Below are positions 1 through 7,750 of a stretch of 11,040 bases of DNA, piece after piece (position 1 is the stretch's first letter; each line of letters begins with the position of its first letter). Source of the stretch: a bacterium. GTDB taxonomy: Bacteria > SZUA-79 > Acidulodesulfobacterales > Acidulodesulfobacteraceae. The notes under the pieces are model-generated. The model ran no database searches. It was not told the DNA's origin and worked only from the letters and a program-made list of their open reading frames with translations. A program made the translations under genes and the position numbers. The DNA lies in contig JAJYRF010000038.1 of assembly GCA_021794255.1 (NCBI GenBank), forward strand, positions 1 to 11,040. The letters run 5' to 3'.

Positions 1-745
1 CCATCTTAAATGGGATAATATTATTTGCTTGATTTATTTTTATATTCTCTAAAAGTTTTTTGAAGTTATCATTAATTGGTTCAAATGCATAAATCTTGCC
101 TTTATCTCCTATGTATTTTAAAAACCATAGAGATGTATCTCCATAACAAGCACCAATATCTAAAACTGTATCTCCAAAAGAAGGTTGTACTAACCCTGGC
201 AATCGATATTGTTCAATTATAAATGTATTAATAAAAGATAGGAAATCAATTTTTGAAATCTTAGCATCTTCACCTTCGATAGTATAATAAAAATTGGATA
301 ATTTATATTTAACGGATTTAGATATTTTATAATAGTATTCTTTTGAAATTCTAGGAGTAAAAAGGTCATAAGCGATTTGTGCACTTAAAAATGCGTAAGC
401 GATTCTAAATTTTACAACCCAATCGTAATCTTTTTTCGATTCATCATCTTCAAGCATCTCATAAAATTCGTCAAAAATGCTGTGGTTATTTATTAAAAGA
501 TTATAAAATTTTATACAAAAAAGTTTATCATTATTTTTGTAGTAATATTTATTTATTAATTTATATCGTTTTAAATTTTGCAAAATTTTAAATATGGGTG
601 AATTATAATTATAGCCTATATAATACCTAAAATATTGGTATAGGTTAGCGTTAAGTATTCCAGACTTAGAACTTTTTGCTGAAATTTTAAATTCATCATA
701 AATTTTTTCTAAGGCTTCATTAATTATATCTTTAGTATGCGACAT
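1..745 (-). CDS. FkbM-family SAM-dependent methyltransferase, N-terminal part (cut by window edge)
   Basis: The frame opens with ATG at 745 and stays open to the window edge, giving 248 residues with the C-terminus missing. Residues 194-205 (VLDIGACYGDTS) are the glycine-rich SAM-binding motif I and residues 221-228 (FEPINDNF) are the acidic loop that in FkbM proteins follows strand 2. The pattern FEP..DNFKKLLENIKIN is typical of the FkbM family, whose members usually O-methylate sugars or other secondary metabolites. About 190 residues precede the catalytic domain; they are rich in Tyr, Lys and Asn, look helical, and match no domain I recognise. A GGAG ribosome binding site lies six bases upstream of the ATG, and the polymerase gene ends 32 bases before it. 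The context suggests O-methylation of the glycan made by this cluster; the substrate is inference. The family call is good; the motifs that follow motif I are outside the window. Confidence 0.85.
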   Translation of the reverse strand, partial: MSHTKDIINEALEKIYDEFKISAKSSKSGILNANLYQYFRYYIGYNYNSPIFKILQNLKRYKLINKYYYKNNDKLFCIKFYNLLINNHSIFDEFYEMLEDDESKKDYDWVVKFRIAYAFLSAQIAYDLFTPRISKEYYYKISKSVKYKLSNFYYTIEGEDAKISKIDFLSFINTFIIEQYRLPGLVQPSFGDTVLDIGACYGDTSLWFLKYIGDKGKIYAFEPINDNFKKLLENIKINQANNIIPFKM

Positions 746-750
746 TAAAT

Positions 751-754
751 CTCC
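751..754 (-). promoter_or_regulatory. Ribosome binding site of the FkbM methyltransferase gene
   Basis: GGAG read on the minus strand sits six bases before the ATG at 745 (TGGAGATTTAATG). It supports that start for a gene whose coding sequence is cut by the window edge. Confidence 0.6.
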
Positions 755-777
755 ATTATTGTAAAATATCCAACTTT

Positions 778-2046
778 TTAAATTATAATATTATATATGG
801 CCATAGGAAATAAACATATTATAATAAACTCTATAATGTCACTTGACATTGCTCCTCTATTTATTTCAATAAGTAATCCTACAATATAAATATATATTAT
901 CTTATTGATATAATGCCAATTTTTAATAAAATATTTCTCTAGAATTCCTATAAAAAAACCATAAAAAATGCCAAACAAAATTATACCAAATACTCCAAAA
1001 TTCATATATGATTCTCCAATAAAACCATTTCCGGCACTAACTCCTATATTATATAGTCCTGGCGATAGATACTTCATCATAGTTATAGATGGATCTAAAG
1101 GCTTTGAGGGAAATATTGAACGTGGAATAAACATAAATACAACTCTATATAAACTCAAACCGTAGTAATAGGGAAGTTTTTTACCTAATTCTTGGATTGT
1201 TCTTAGGTAATAACTATAGGTTATAGGGAAATCTAACGATTCAACAAAATTGGATTTTTTTAATGATATAAAAAAACTTTTTTGACTTAAATTATATATG
1301 GAATAAGTTCTTAAATAACCATAAATAAATAAAAAAAATAATACAATAATAGAGATTTTTAGAAATTTAAACAGAAACTTTTTTTTATTATTATCAATAT
1401 ATTTAAGATAAAAGAATCCTAATATAATAATAATAGAATAATATCTTGTATTTGTAGTTAGCATATTAAACAAAATTGTCATAAAAATAAAAAAATATGA
1501 ATCATAAGTTTTCATTTTGCTATCTATTTCAAAAGACAATAAGAGGAGACTAAATACACCGCTCCAACTAGATATAATATTTAAAAAATAAAAAAGGATA
1601 GAAAAATGTAATTTTTCATTTGATCCTTTCAATATTCCATTTGTATTTCCAGAAATAATTAAATATATATTTACAAAATATACTATAAAAAGAAGGAAAT
1701 ATATTAATAATTTTGGATTTAATTTTATTTTTTTTATAATTATTTTTTTAAAAACTAAAATTGGAAATTTTTCCGATATCATAAATCCTACAAAAATTGA
1801 TACAATACATACAATTGAAAGGACTATAGAATAATAAATTATGTGCGACGGAACGATTCCTATTTTATTTAATCCAGTAGTATAATTTTTAAAAATACCT
1901 GTAGGTATAAGTAGGGGTGGTATAATATTATATATTAATAGCACTGTTAAAAATATAAACATTAAAAAGGATTTCCTATAGTGCAGGATATATAAATAAA
2001 ATACACATAAAAACAAAAATAAGTCAATCCATAAAACAAACATCAT
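778..2046 (-). CDS. Wzy-type oligosaccharide repeat-unit polymerase
   Basis: This 422-residue, strongly hydrophobic protein has roughly ten or more membrane segments and is the probable inner-membrane polymerase that joins lipid-linked repeat units on the periplasmic side. Sequence support for the Wzy/oligosaccharide-polymerase superfamily includes TNTRYY at 197-203, the large loop motif PRSIFPSKP at 308-316, and GFIGESYMNFG at 341-351, where a family-typical G-E-x-Y-x-N-F-G leads into the next helix. A late charged site, INRG (395-398), is also present. Wzy proteins are poorly conserved, so the call rests on these motifs, topology and neighbourhood. The gene begins with two consecutive ATG codons (2046 and 2043), and no clear Shine-Dalgarno sequence precedes them. 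It starts 44 bases after asnB ends. It is the most AT-rich gene here: the row 1681-1740 has 6 G/C in 60 bases by hand count. I leave the gene name blank because such polymerases are not orthologous by sequence. Confidence 0.82.
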   Translation of the reverse strand: MMFVLWIDLFLFLCVFYLYILHYRKSFLMFIFLTVLLIYNIIPPLLIPTGIFKNYTTGLNKIGIVPSHIIYYSIVLSIVCIVSIFVGFMISEKFPILVFKKIIIKKIKLNPKLLIYFLLFIVYFVNIYLIISGNTNGILKGSNEKLHFSILFYFLNIISSWSGVFSLLLLSFEIDSKMKTYDSYFFIFMTILFNMLTTNTRYYSIIIILGFFYLKYIDNNKKKFLFKFLKISIIVLFFLFIYGYLRTYSIYNLSQKSFFISLKKSNFVESLDFPITYSYYLRTIQELGKKLPYYYGLSLYRVVFMFIPRSIFPSKPLDPSITMMKYLSPGLYNIGVSAGNGFIGESYMNFGVFGIILFGIFYGFFIGILEKYFIKNWHYINKIIYIYIVGLLIEINRGAMSSDIIEFIIICLFPMAIYNIII

Positions 2047-2090
2047 TTAATCAAAATTATAAGGTTATTTTAGATTTATTATTTTGTTAT

Positions 2091-4013
2091 TTACAAAAAA
2101 TTAAAACATTTTTCCCAGATTGCAAGGTTTATAATCCTCCATTTTATGAATGAAAACTTAATTTCATTAATATCTGCTCTTGAAACAATATTTAATTCTT
2201 TTAAAAATCTACTATTTTTACAAATCTCGTTCGCATATTTCATTAATCTTTCATCATTGAGCCAGATTTTTTCAGGAGTTGCAAAACCAATTTTATCTTT
2301 TCTCCAAATAATTTTATTATTGACAATATTCGAAAAAGCTATTCTACTAATATATTTACTCCAGCCATTGTGAATTTTGAAGGCTGATGGTATGCCCATT
2401 GCAAATTCTACTAATCTATGATCAAGATAGGGTAAACGAGATTCAATCGAATTCGCCATTGAATTTCTATCTGAATATCTCAAAAGACTCTGTAAATTCC
2501 CAAAAATATCTTCATTAAGTCGCGCATTTAATCTATTAAAATTTCTATTTTTTTCTTGTTTATTATTGAAATAATCTTGTTTGCCATATAAAATTTTTAT
2601 TTTATTTTTTACTAAAATTTGTTCACCAAAAGGTAAAAATGGCCTAATAATATTTAGAAATTTATTATTCAATCTATTAATCTTTATGAATTCTCTAAAA
2701 AACTCTACAGGGTAAACGAGTCTTTCTTTAAGAAAAATAGAAATATATGAATTATATCCTCCGGTAATTTCATCTGCGCCTTGACCATCAAGTAATACCT
2801 TTACTCCAAACTTACTAGGTAGTTTCATTACGCTAAAACTTGCAAAAATGCTTGTAGAATTAAATGGTTCATCTTGATAATATACAAGTTTCTCAATGTC
2901 ACCAATTAAATCAGGCAACGTAGGTTCAGTTTTAACACTAATTAAGTTTAAATCGTTAGCAGCTATATCTATCCATTTACTTTCATCAATATATCGTTCA
3001 ATGATACTTGGAAAAACTGCTGAAAAAGTATATTGTTTTTCTTTAAGAGAGTTTATCTCTTTAAATTTTAACAAATTATTAATTGTGTAAACGATGCTTG
3101 ATGAATCTACTCCGCCACTAAAACTTGACCCTATTTTAACATCGCTTCTTAATTGCAATTTAACTGCATCTGTAAAAATTTCTAAAAATTTTTTTGAATA
3201 TTCTTGCGCTTTTTTTTCAGAAAATTTTTCTACGGACTGATTATAATTTAATTTAAAGTATTTTTCTTTTTTAATATTTCCGCTACCGATTTTAATTGTC
3301 ATAAAACTTGAGTTGATAAATCTTTTAACATTTAAAAACAAAGTTTCTGGTAAATATTCTTGGTCTCCATAAATAAGATAATCATGTATTTGCTCTATAT
3401 TTGGATACGCCGGAACAAATGGAAGAGATATGAGAGATTTTATTTCAGAGGCAAAAACAACCATATTATCTTTTATAACATAATATAAAGGTTTTATTCC
3501 AAACCTATCCCTAGAAAGAAAAACCTCTCTTTTTTGAGGATCGTATATTGCAAACGCCCACATACCTATTAATTTTTTCTGACACTGAGATCCCCATTCT
3601 ATGTATGATTTTAATAAAACTTCCGTATCTGAGTCTGTATTAAATTTATATCCAAGTTTTTGCAACTCATTTCTTATCTCAATATAGTTATAAATCTCTC
3701 CATTATAAATTATCACATATCCACTATCTACAAAAGGCTGATGCCCATTAATCGAAAGATCAATAATGCTTAATCTTCTGTGACCAAAAACAAAATCACA
3801 ATTATTCAAAGTCATAGAACTTATATGCGGAATGCTGTAAAGTTCTTTAATTGTATCATCACCTTTTACTAATATGTTATTATTTAAAAAATATGAAAAA
3901 AGGTAGCCTTCATCGTCAGGGCCTCGATGTTTAAGTTTATTTAAAGCGTATTGTATATCTTTTGTGTTGATTAGATTTTGATTAGGGTTTATGACCCCAA
4001 AAATACCGCACAT
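2091..4013 (-). CDS. asnB: AsnB-like glutamine-dependent amidotransferase (asparagine synthase family)
   Basis: The 640-residue protein has both halves of the asparagine synthase (glutamine-hydrolysing) family. The N-terminal class II glutaminase starts MCGIFGV with Cys2 as the expected nucleophile, followed by RGPDDEG (30-36), HRRLSIIDLS (78-87), the oxyanion-hole Asn104-Gly105 in YNGEIYNY, and SDTEV (128-132). The synthetase half has the ATP pyrophosphatase loop SGGVDSS (299-305), QDEPF (380-384), DGQGADE (409-415) and the conserved block RNSMANSIESRLPYLDH (516-532). All key residues are present, so it should hydrolyse glutamine and activate a carboxylate with ATP as acyl-AMP. Between residues 37 and 77 there are about 25 more residues than in E. 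coli AsnB. It lies between a glycosyltransferase and a polymerase. Homologues in such clusters (for example WbpS of Pseudomonas aeruginosa O6, WbtH of Francisella) are thought to amidate sugar uronic acids, which I consider likelier here than free asparagine synthesis. No clear ribosome binding site is visible. Confidence 0.93.
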   Translation of the reverse strand: MCGIFGVINPNQNLINTKDIQYALNKLKHRGPDDEGYLFSYFLNNNILVKGDDTIKELYSIPHISSMTLNNCDFVFGHRRLSIIDLSINGHQPFVDSGYVIIYNGEIYNYIEIRNELQKLGYKFNTDSDTEVLLKSYIEWGSQCQKKLIGMWAFAIYDPQKREVFLSRDRFGIKPLYYVIKDNMVVFASEIKSLISLPFVPAYPNIEQIHDYLIYGDQEYLPETLFLNVKRFINSSFMTIKIGSGNIKKEKYFKLNYNQSVEKFSEKKAQEYSKKFLEIFTDAVKLQLRSDVKIGSSFSGGVDSSSIVYTINNLLKFKEINSLKEKQYTFSAVFPSIIERYIDESKWIDIAANDLNLISVKTEPTLPDLIGDIEKLVYYQDEPFNSTSIFASFSVMKLPSKFGVKVLLDGQGADEITGGYNSYISIFLKERLVYPVEFFREFIKINRLNNKFLNIIRPFLPFGEQILVKNKIKILYGKQDYFNNKQEKNRNFNRLNARLNEDIFGNLQSLLRYSDRNSMANSIESRLPYLDHRLVEFAMGIPSAFKIHNGWSKYISRIAFSNIVNNKIIWRKDKIGFATPEKIWLNDERLMKYANEICKNSRFLKELNIVSRADINEIKFSFIKWRIINLAIWEKCFNFL

Positions 4014-4046
4014 AATTTTATAACTAATTATTAGATTTGACTTTAA

Positions 4047-5195
4047 TTAACTTTCTACTTTGAGCGATTTCCTTGCTATATTATAATAAGAAAGTATATC
4101 GTCCCGCTCTTGTTTTGCACCAACCTTCATTTTCTTAATTAATTCAGGATTTTTTAGTAACAAATTCAAATGCTGCATTAATTCTTTATAATCGTCTGAA
4201 AAAAGAAACATACCGTTTTCTTGCAATAACAAATATTCAGTACCTGTCCAATATCTCAATATTAAAGGCAACTCGCACGACACGGCATACTGCCATAAAA
4301 CAGATTGACTGCCAGGAAAAACAGCTATATCGGAAGCACTTAAATATTTAAATAATTCATTTTTCTCTATCCATCCAGTTTTAACAATATTTTTATCATT
4401 ATTTATTAATTTTTCAAGTCTATTTGCATATTTTTTTTCAATTGGACCTATAATAATTAGTTTTAAATTTGAAACTCTTATTTCCTTTACTGCGCGGATT
4501 ATTACATCAACTTTTTTATTTTCATCTATTTTTCCAGCAGTAATAATAACTATGTCACTTTCATTAAAACCATAATAATCTCTAACTTTTTTTCTATATT
4601 CCGAATCAAAATATATATTATCAACATCAGATCCTAAATAAAGCAATTCGTGATTAGCGGATGGCACTCCTAACTCTTTTTCAGCAAAAAGCTTACAAAT
4701 TGGTGTTATTGAAAAGAATCTGTCTATGCCACTTATATTATAAGATAGCACCTTTTTCCAAAAAAACCTATAATATAAAAATCTCCATATCCATATTCTC
4801 CCACTATTACTATATTCTGAATGATTATCTACTGCTAAAAAAACATTTTTATTTAAAGTCTTAAAATTTACAACTGTTTTCAAAGATGGACTTGTTAAAC
4901 CATGATGAAAAATAAAATCTGGATTTTCTTTTTCCAATACGCTATTTAAATCTTTAAATATTACAAATCTACCCAGAAACTCGAATTTAATAGGAATACG
5001 TTCTATCCTAATTCCATTTTTAATAAAAGAACCAACCCCAACAACTCTTTGATATTTATCGATAAAGTTTTTAGATTTTCTATCAGATGTTATTACGACG
5101 ATATTATGTCCGAGTTTCTTTTGGTATTCAGCAAGTAAGTTTTCCTGATATCCCCAATCATCATTATAATATTGACAAACATGAACAATTTTCAT
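4047..5195 (-). CDS. GT-B fold glycosyltransferase, family 4-like
   Basis: The 382-residue protein starts MKIVHVCQYYNDDWGYQENL, a typical first strand and glycine loop of a GT-B acceptor domain. Its second Rossmann half carries TAGKIDENKKVDVIIRAV (219-236), LKLIIIGP (245-251) and GWIEKNELFKYLSASDIAVFP (274-294), the usual donor-domain order of family 4/group 1 enzymes. The acid pair of the E-x7-E motif is not visible: the corresponding stretch reads PGSQSVLWQYAVSCELPLI (294-312). It probably transfers a sugar from a nucleotide donor to the undecaprenyl-linked repeat unit on the cytoplasmic face; donor and linkage cannot be told. The frame stays open to a TTG at 5231, but the added 12 residues do not look like a GT start and no ribosome site precedes them, so I use the ATG at 5195, although its own Shine-Dalgarno sequence is also weak. 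It follows the wbpA stop by 79 bases. It is the only glycosyltransferase in the window, so others must be encoded elsewhere. Confidence 0.87.
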   Translation of the reverse strand: MKIVHVCQYYNDDWGYQENLLAEYQKKLGHNIVVITSDRKSKNFIDKYQRVVGVGSFIKNGIRIERIPIKFEFLGRFVIFKDLNSVLEKENPDFIFHHGLTSPSLKTVVNFKTLNKNVFLAVDNHSEYSNSGRIWIWRFLYYRFFWKKVLSYNISGIDRFFSITPICKLFAEKELGVPSANHELLYLGSDVDNIYFDSEYRKKVRDYYGFNESDIVIITAGKIDENKKVDVIIRAVKEIRVSNLKLIIIGPIEKKYANRLEKLINNDKNIVKTGWIEKNELFKYLSASDIAVFPGSQSVLWQYAVSCELPLILRYWTGTEYLLLQENGMFLFSDDYKELMQHLNLLLKNPELIKKMKVGAKQERDDILSYYNIARKSLKVES

Positions 5196-5274
5196 ATTTC
5201 TATAAATTCTAGTTAATAAAAAATTATACAAATAAAATTATTCATCTATTTTATTATTCAACATTTAAAAATTA

Positions 5275-6579
5275 TTATGCTTTAAAAACATTGCTATGAA
5301 GATTACAATTGCTCTTAATAAGATTCCGTGTATCTATTATTATTTTTGAATGGTCGACTAAGAATACGGGGTCAAATGATGAATGGTCGGTCGCAATAAC
5401 CGCACAATCGTAATTAGACAGATTATTTCCCGAAATATCGACAGATTCCTTAACCAATTTATGATTCCTCGTTTCTGGAATTTTTAAAATATAAGGGTCG
5501 TGGTAATAAACCTCGGCACCCATTTCTTCAAATAATTCAATCAACTTTAACGAAGGAGACTCCCTGATGTCATCCACGTCTTTTTTGTAGGCAAGACCGA
5601 GTATTATAATTTTAGACCCGTTAATACTTTTGCGAAATTTGTTTAAAACATCTCCTGTTTTTTGTACGACGTAATGAGGCATATATGTATTGATTTCGCC
5701 AGCAAGTTCAATAAATCTCGTATTAAAATCGTATTTTTTAGCCTTCCATGTGAGATAAAAAGGGTCGATGGGGATGCAATGCCCGCCAAGACCTGGACCC
5801 GGATAAAAAGCCTGAAATCCGAAAGGTTTTGTTTTAGCGGCTTCTATAACCTCCCAGATATCTATACCCATTTTATCGAATAACATCTTTAATTCGTTGA
5901 CGACCGCAATATTGACCGACCTGTATATATTTTCAAGAAGTTTAACTGACTCTGCCACTTTTGTGGAAGAAACCGGAACCGTTTTCACTATTATAGCTCC
6001 GTATAAAGACAAGGCATATTCAAGACTTTCCTTCGTATAACCGCCAACGACTTTAGGTATCATAGAAGTATTATAATCCTTGTTTCCGGGGTCTTCCCTT
6101 TCCGGAGAAAAAGCAAGATAGAAATCAATACCAGCTTTTAATCCGCTTTTCTCAAGAATATCTTTTAAATCTTCATCGGTCGTTCCCGGATATGTCGTAG
6201 ATTCTAATATTATAAGTTGACCGGTTTTTAAATGTTTGGAGATGACTTCTGCGGTATTGAACACAAAACTCATATCGGGTTCTTTATAAGGATTTAGAGG
6301 CGTTGGAACGCATATTAAAATACAGTCGGTTTGACTAAGCAGGGAAAAATCGGTAGTAGGCGTAAAATTAGGCAAAATCTGCTGAATTTTTGCCGGCGGT
6401 ATGTGTTTAATATAGCTCTGAGAATTAGTTAAAAAATTTACCTTTTTTTCGTCCGTATCGAAACCAAACACTTTAAAACCTGCGTTGGCAAATTCAATTA
6501 CTAACGGCAACCCGACATAACCAAGTCCTATTACTCCTATTTTAGCCTCTTTGTTTTCTATAATTTTCTTAAGATCCAT
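5275..6579 (-). CDS. wbpA: WbpA-type UDP-N-acetyl-D-glucosamine 6-dehydrogenase
   Basis: This NAD-dependent nucleotide-sugar dehydrogenase oxidises C6 of a UDP-HexNAc to the uronic acid in two steps. The 434 residues contain, in order, the Rossmann motif GLGYVGLP (18-25), the LESTTYPGTT loop (125-134), FSPERE (157-162), the catalytic-region lysine in KLLEN (Lys213), the catalytic cysteine Cys268 in GLGGHCIPIDP, and the C-terminal UDP-binding block GLAYKKDVDDIRESPS (328-343). Length matches WbpA of P. aeruginosa (about 436). Because wbpB, wbpD and wbpE lie immediately upstream, UDP-GlcNAc is the likeliest substrate and UDP-GlcNAcA the product, the first step of UDP-GlcNAc3NAcA synthesis. WecC-like UDP-ManNAc dehydrogenases share these motifs, so substrate is assigned by context. 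The ATG at 6579 follows wbpE by 18 bases and has AAGAGG five bases upstream. The sampled row 6001-6060 has 23 G/C in 60, richer than the downstream genes. Confidence 0.93.
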   Translation of the reverse strand: MDLKKIIENKEAKIGVIGLGYVGLPLVIEFANAGFKVFGFDTDEKKVNFLTNSQSYIKHIPPAKIQQILPNFTPTTDFSLLSQTDCILICVPTPLNPYKEPDMSFVFNTAEVISKHLKTGQLIILESTTYPGTTDEDLKDILEKSGLKAGIDFYLAFSPEREDPGNKDYNTSMIPKVVGGYTKESLEYALSLYGAIIVKTVPVSSTKVAESVKLLENIYRSVNIAVVNELKMLFDKMGIDIWEVIEAAKTKPFGFQAFYPGPGLGGHCIPIDPFYLTWKAKKYDFNTRFIELAGEINTYMPHYVVQKTGDVLNKFRKSINGSKIIILGLAYKKDVDDIRESPSLKLIELFEEMGAEVYYHDPYILKIPETRNHKLVKESVDISGNNLSNYDCAVIATDHSSFDPVFLVDHSKIIIDTRNLIKSNCNLHSNVFKA

Positions 6580-6584
6580 TTTAG

Positions 6585-6590
6585 CCTCTT
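6585..6590 (-). promoter_or_regulatory. Ribosome binding site of wbpA
   Basis: AAGAGG on the minus strand lies five bases before the wbpA ATG at 6579, in the 18-base gap after wbpE. It fixes the start. Confidence 0.6.
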
Positions 6591-6597
6591 TTGACAG

Positions 6598-7749
6598 TTA
6601 AATTATATTTTTTAATTCCGTTATGCACTCAATTGCGTATAGAAATTTATTTTCCTCATATAAAGGTTCTATGGGCAGGCTTAATACCATACCTGAAATT
6701 CTTTTCGCATTTTTTAATTCAGAGATAGTTTTGCTTTTTTTTTGGAAAAGATTCATTTCGGATAATAGATATGGATAGTAAACCATAACTTGCAAGCCTT
6801 TTAAGTTTAATAGTTTTATAGCATCATCCCTATCTACCTCTTTTAACTTTATCGTGTATTGATGATATACATGGTAAGCATTATTAATAACGAATGGAGT
6901 ATCTATAAATTCTAAATCTTTTAGGCCTCCATCGTAAATTTCCGCTACTTTACGTCTTTTTTGGTTAAATTCGTCGATATATTTAAATTTAGCTAAAAGA
7001 ACCGCCGCCTGTAAAGTATCTAATCTCGCATTATAGCCTATGTGTTCGACGTTATATTTGTCTTTTCCTCCGTGTTTTAAAAGCATCTTTATAATTTCCG
7101 CAAGTTCGTCGTCGCCAGTCGAAACCATTCCTCCGTCGCCGAACCCCCCCAGGTTTTTTGATGGAAAAAAACTAAAACATCCCGCATTCCCTAAGCTACC
7201 CGATTGTTTCCAGATAAATTTAGCTCCAAAACTCTGGGCGCAGTCCTCGACTACGAAGATATCGTTTTCTTTAGCTATATTCATTACTTCAACCATATCG
7301 CAGGACTGACCGTAAAGATGAACCGGAATAATGCCCTTTATTTTTGAGCCGTATTCATCTAAAGCCGTTTGTATATTTTTTGTATCTATATTAAAAGTTT
7401 TGGGGTCTATATCTACAAAAAGAGGGGTTGCTCCGGATCTAAGAACCGTATCTCCCGTTGCCGTAAACGTGAAAGGAGTAGTTATGATTAGATCTTCTTT
7501 ATCCCAGTATTCCTCCTTTTTTGTTTTTATAGCCAACGCCCTGAGCGATAAAATTAGCGCCTCCGTTCCCGAAGCAACACCTATGCAATGCTTTACGCCG
7601 AGATAACCTGCTATTTTTTCCTCAAGTTCTTTTACTTCGGGTCCGAGTATCCATTTTTGGTGTTTAAGACACTTTTTTATAGCGGCATCTATATCATCTT
7701 TCATGTATTCATATTCAAGTTTAAGGTCAAGCATCTGCATTTGTTTCAT
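6598..7749 (-). CDS. wbpE: WbpE-type PLP-dependent sugar aminotransferase (DegT/DnrJ/EryC1/StrS family)
   Basis: The enzyme should transfer an amino group, in WbpE from glutamate, to the 3-keto sugar made by WbpB, giving UDP-2-acetamido-3-amino-2,3-dideoxy-glucuronic acid. From the ATG at 7749 it has 383 residues. Visible family motifs are WILGPEV (33-39), the phosphate-binding ASGTEAL (59-65), TTPFTFTAT (90-98), VEDCAQSFGA (167-176) whose Asp169 should contact the PLP ring nitrogen, and FSFFPSKNLGGFGDGG (192-207) with Lys198 as the Schiff-base lysine. The frame continues upstream to a TTG at 7767 that would overlap wbpD, but the ATG at 7749 comes one base after the wbpD stop, has a GA-rich ribosome site, and fits the family N-terminus, so I choose it. 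Coupling with wbpD is therefore very tight. A run of seven G (7144-7150) lies within the codons right after the PLP lysine, and a run of nine A (6735-6743) near the 3' end; the frame is intact at both. Confidence 0.93.
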   Translation of the reverse strand: MKQMQMLDLKLEYEYMKDDIDAAIKKCLKHQKWILGPEVKELEEKIAGYLGVKHCIGVASGTEALILSLRALAIKTKKEEYWDKEDLIITTPFTFTATGDTVLRSGATPLFVDIDPKTFNIDTKNIQTALDEYGSKIKGIIPVHLYGQSCDMVEVMNIAKENDIFVVEDCAQSFGAKFIWKQSGSLGNAGCFSFFPSKNLGGFGDGGMVSTGDDELAEIIKMLLKHGGKDKYNVEHIGYNARLDTLQAAVLLAKFKYIDEFNQKRRKVAEIYDGGLKDLEFIDTPFVINNAYHVYHQYTIKLKEVDRDDAIKLLNLKGLQVMVYYPYLLSEMNLFQKKSKTISELKNAKRISGMVLSLPIEPLYEENKFLYAIECITELKNII

Positions 7750-7750
7750 T

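Noticed and set aside
5196..5231. Upstream TTG start (5231) for the glycosyltransferase
   Set aside because: It adds 12 residues ahead of the canonical MKIVHVCQYY start and has no ribosome site; the ATG at 5195 is the better choice.
6735..6743. Run of nine A (coding strand) in wbpE, with similar runs of eight in wbpB (8863-8870), asnB (3210-3217) and the glycosyltransferase (4431-4438)
   Set aside because: Lysine-rich AT-biased genes commonly hold such runs; all frames are intact and nothing points to regulated slippage.
7040..7606. Plus-strand open frames opposite wbpE and other genes
   Set aside because: They are antisense to strongly supported genes, show no domain or ribosome site, and their peptides look like reverse-frame translations.
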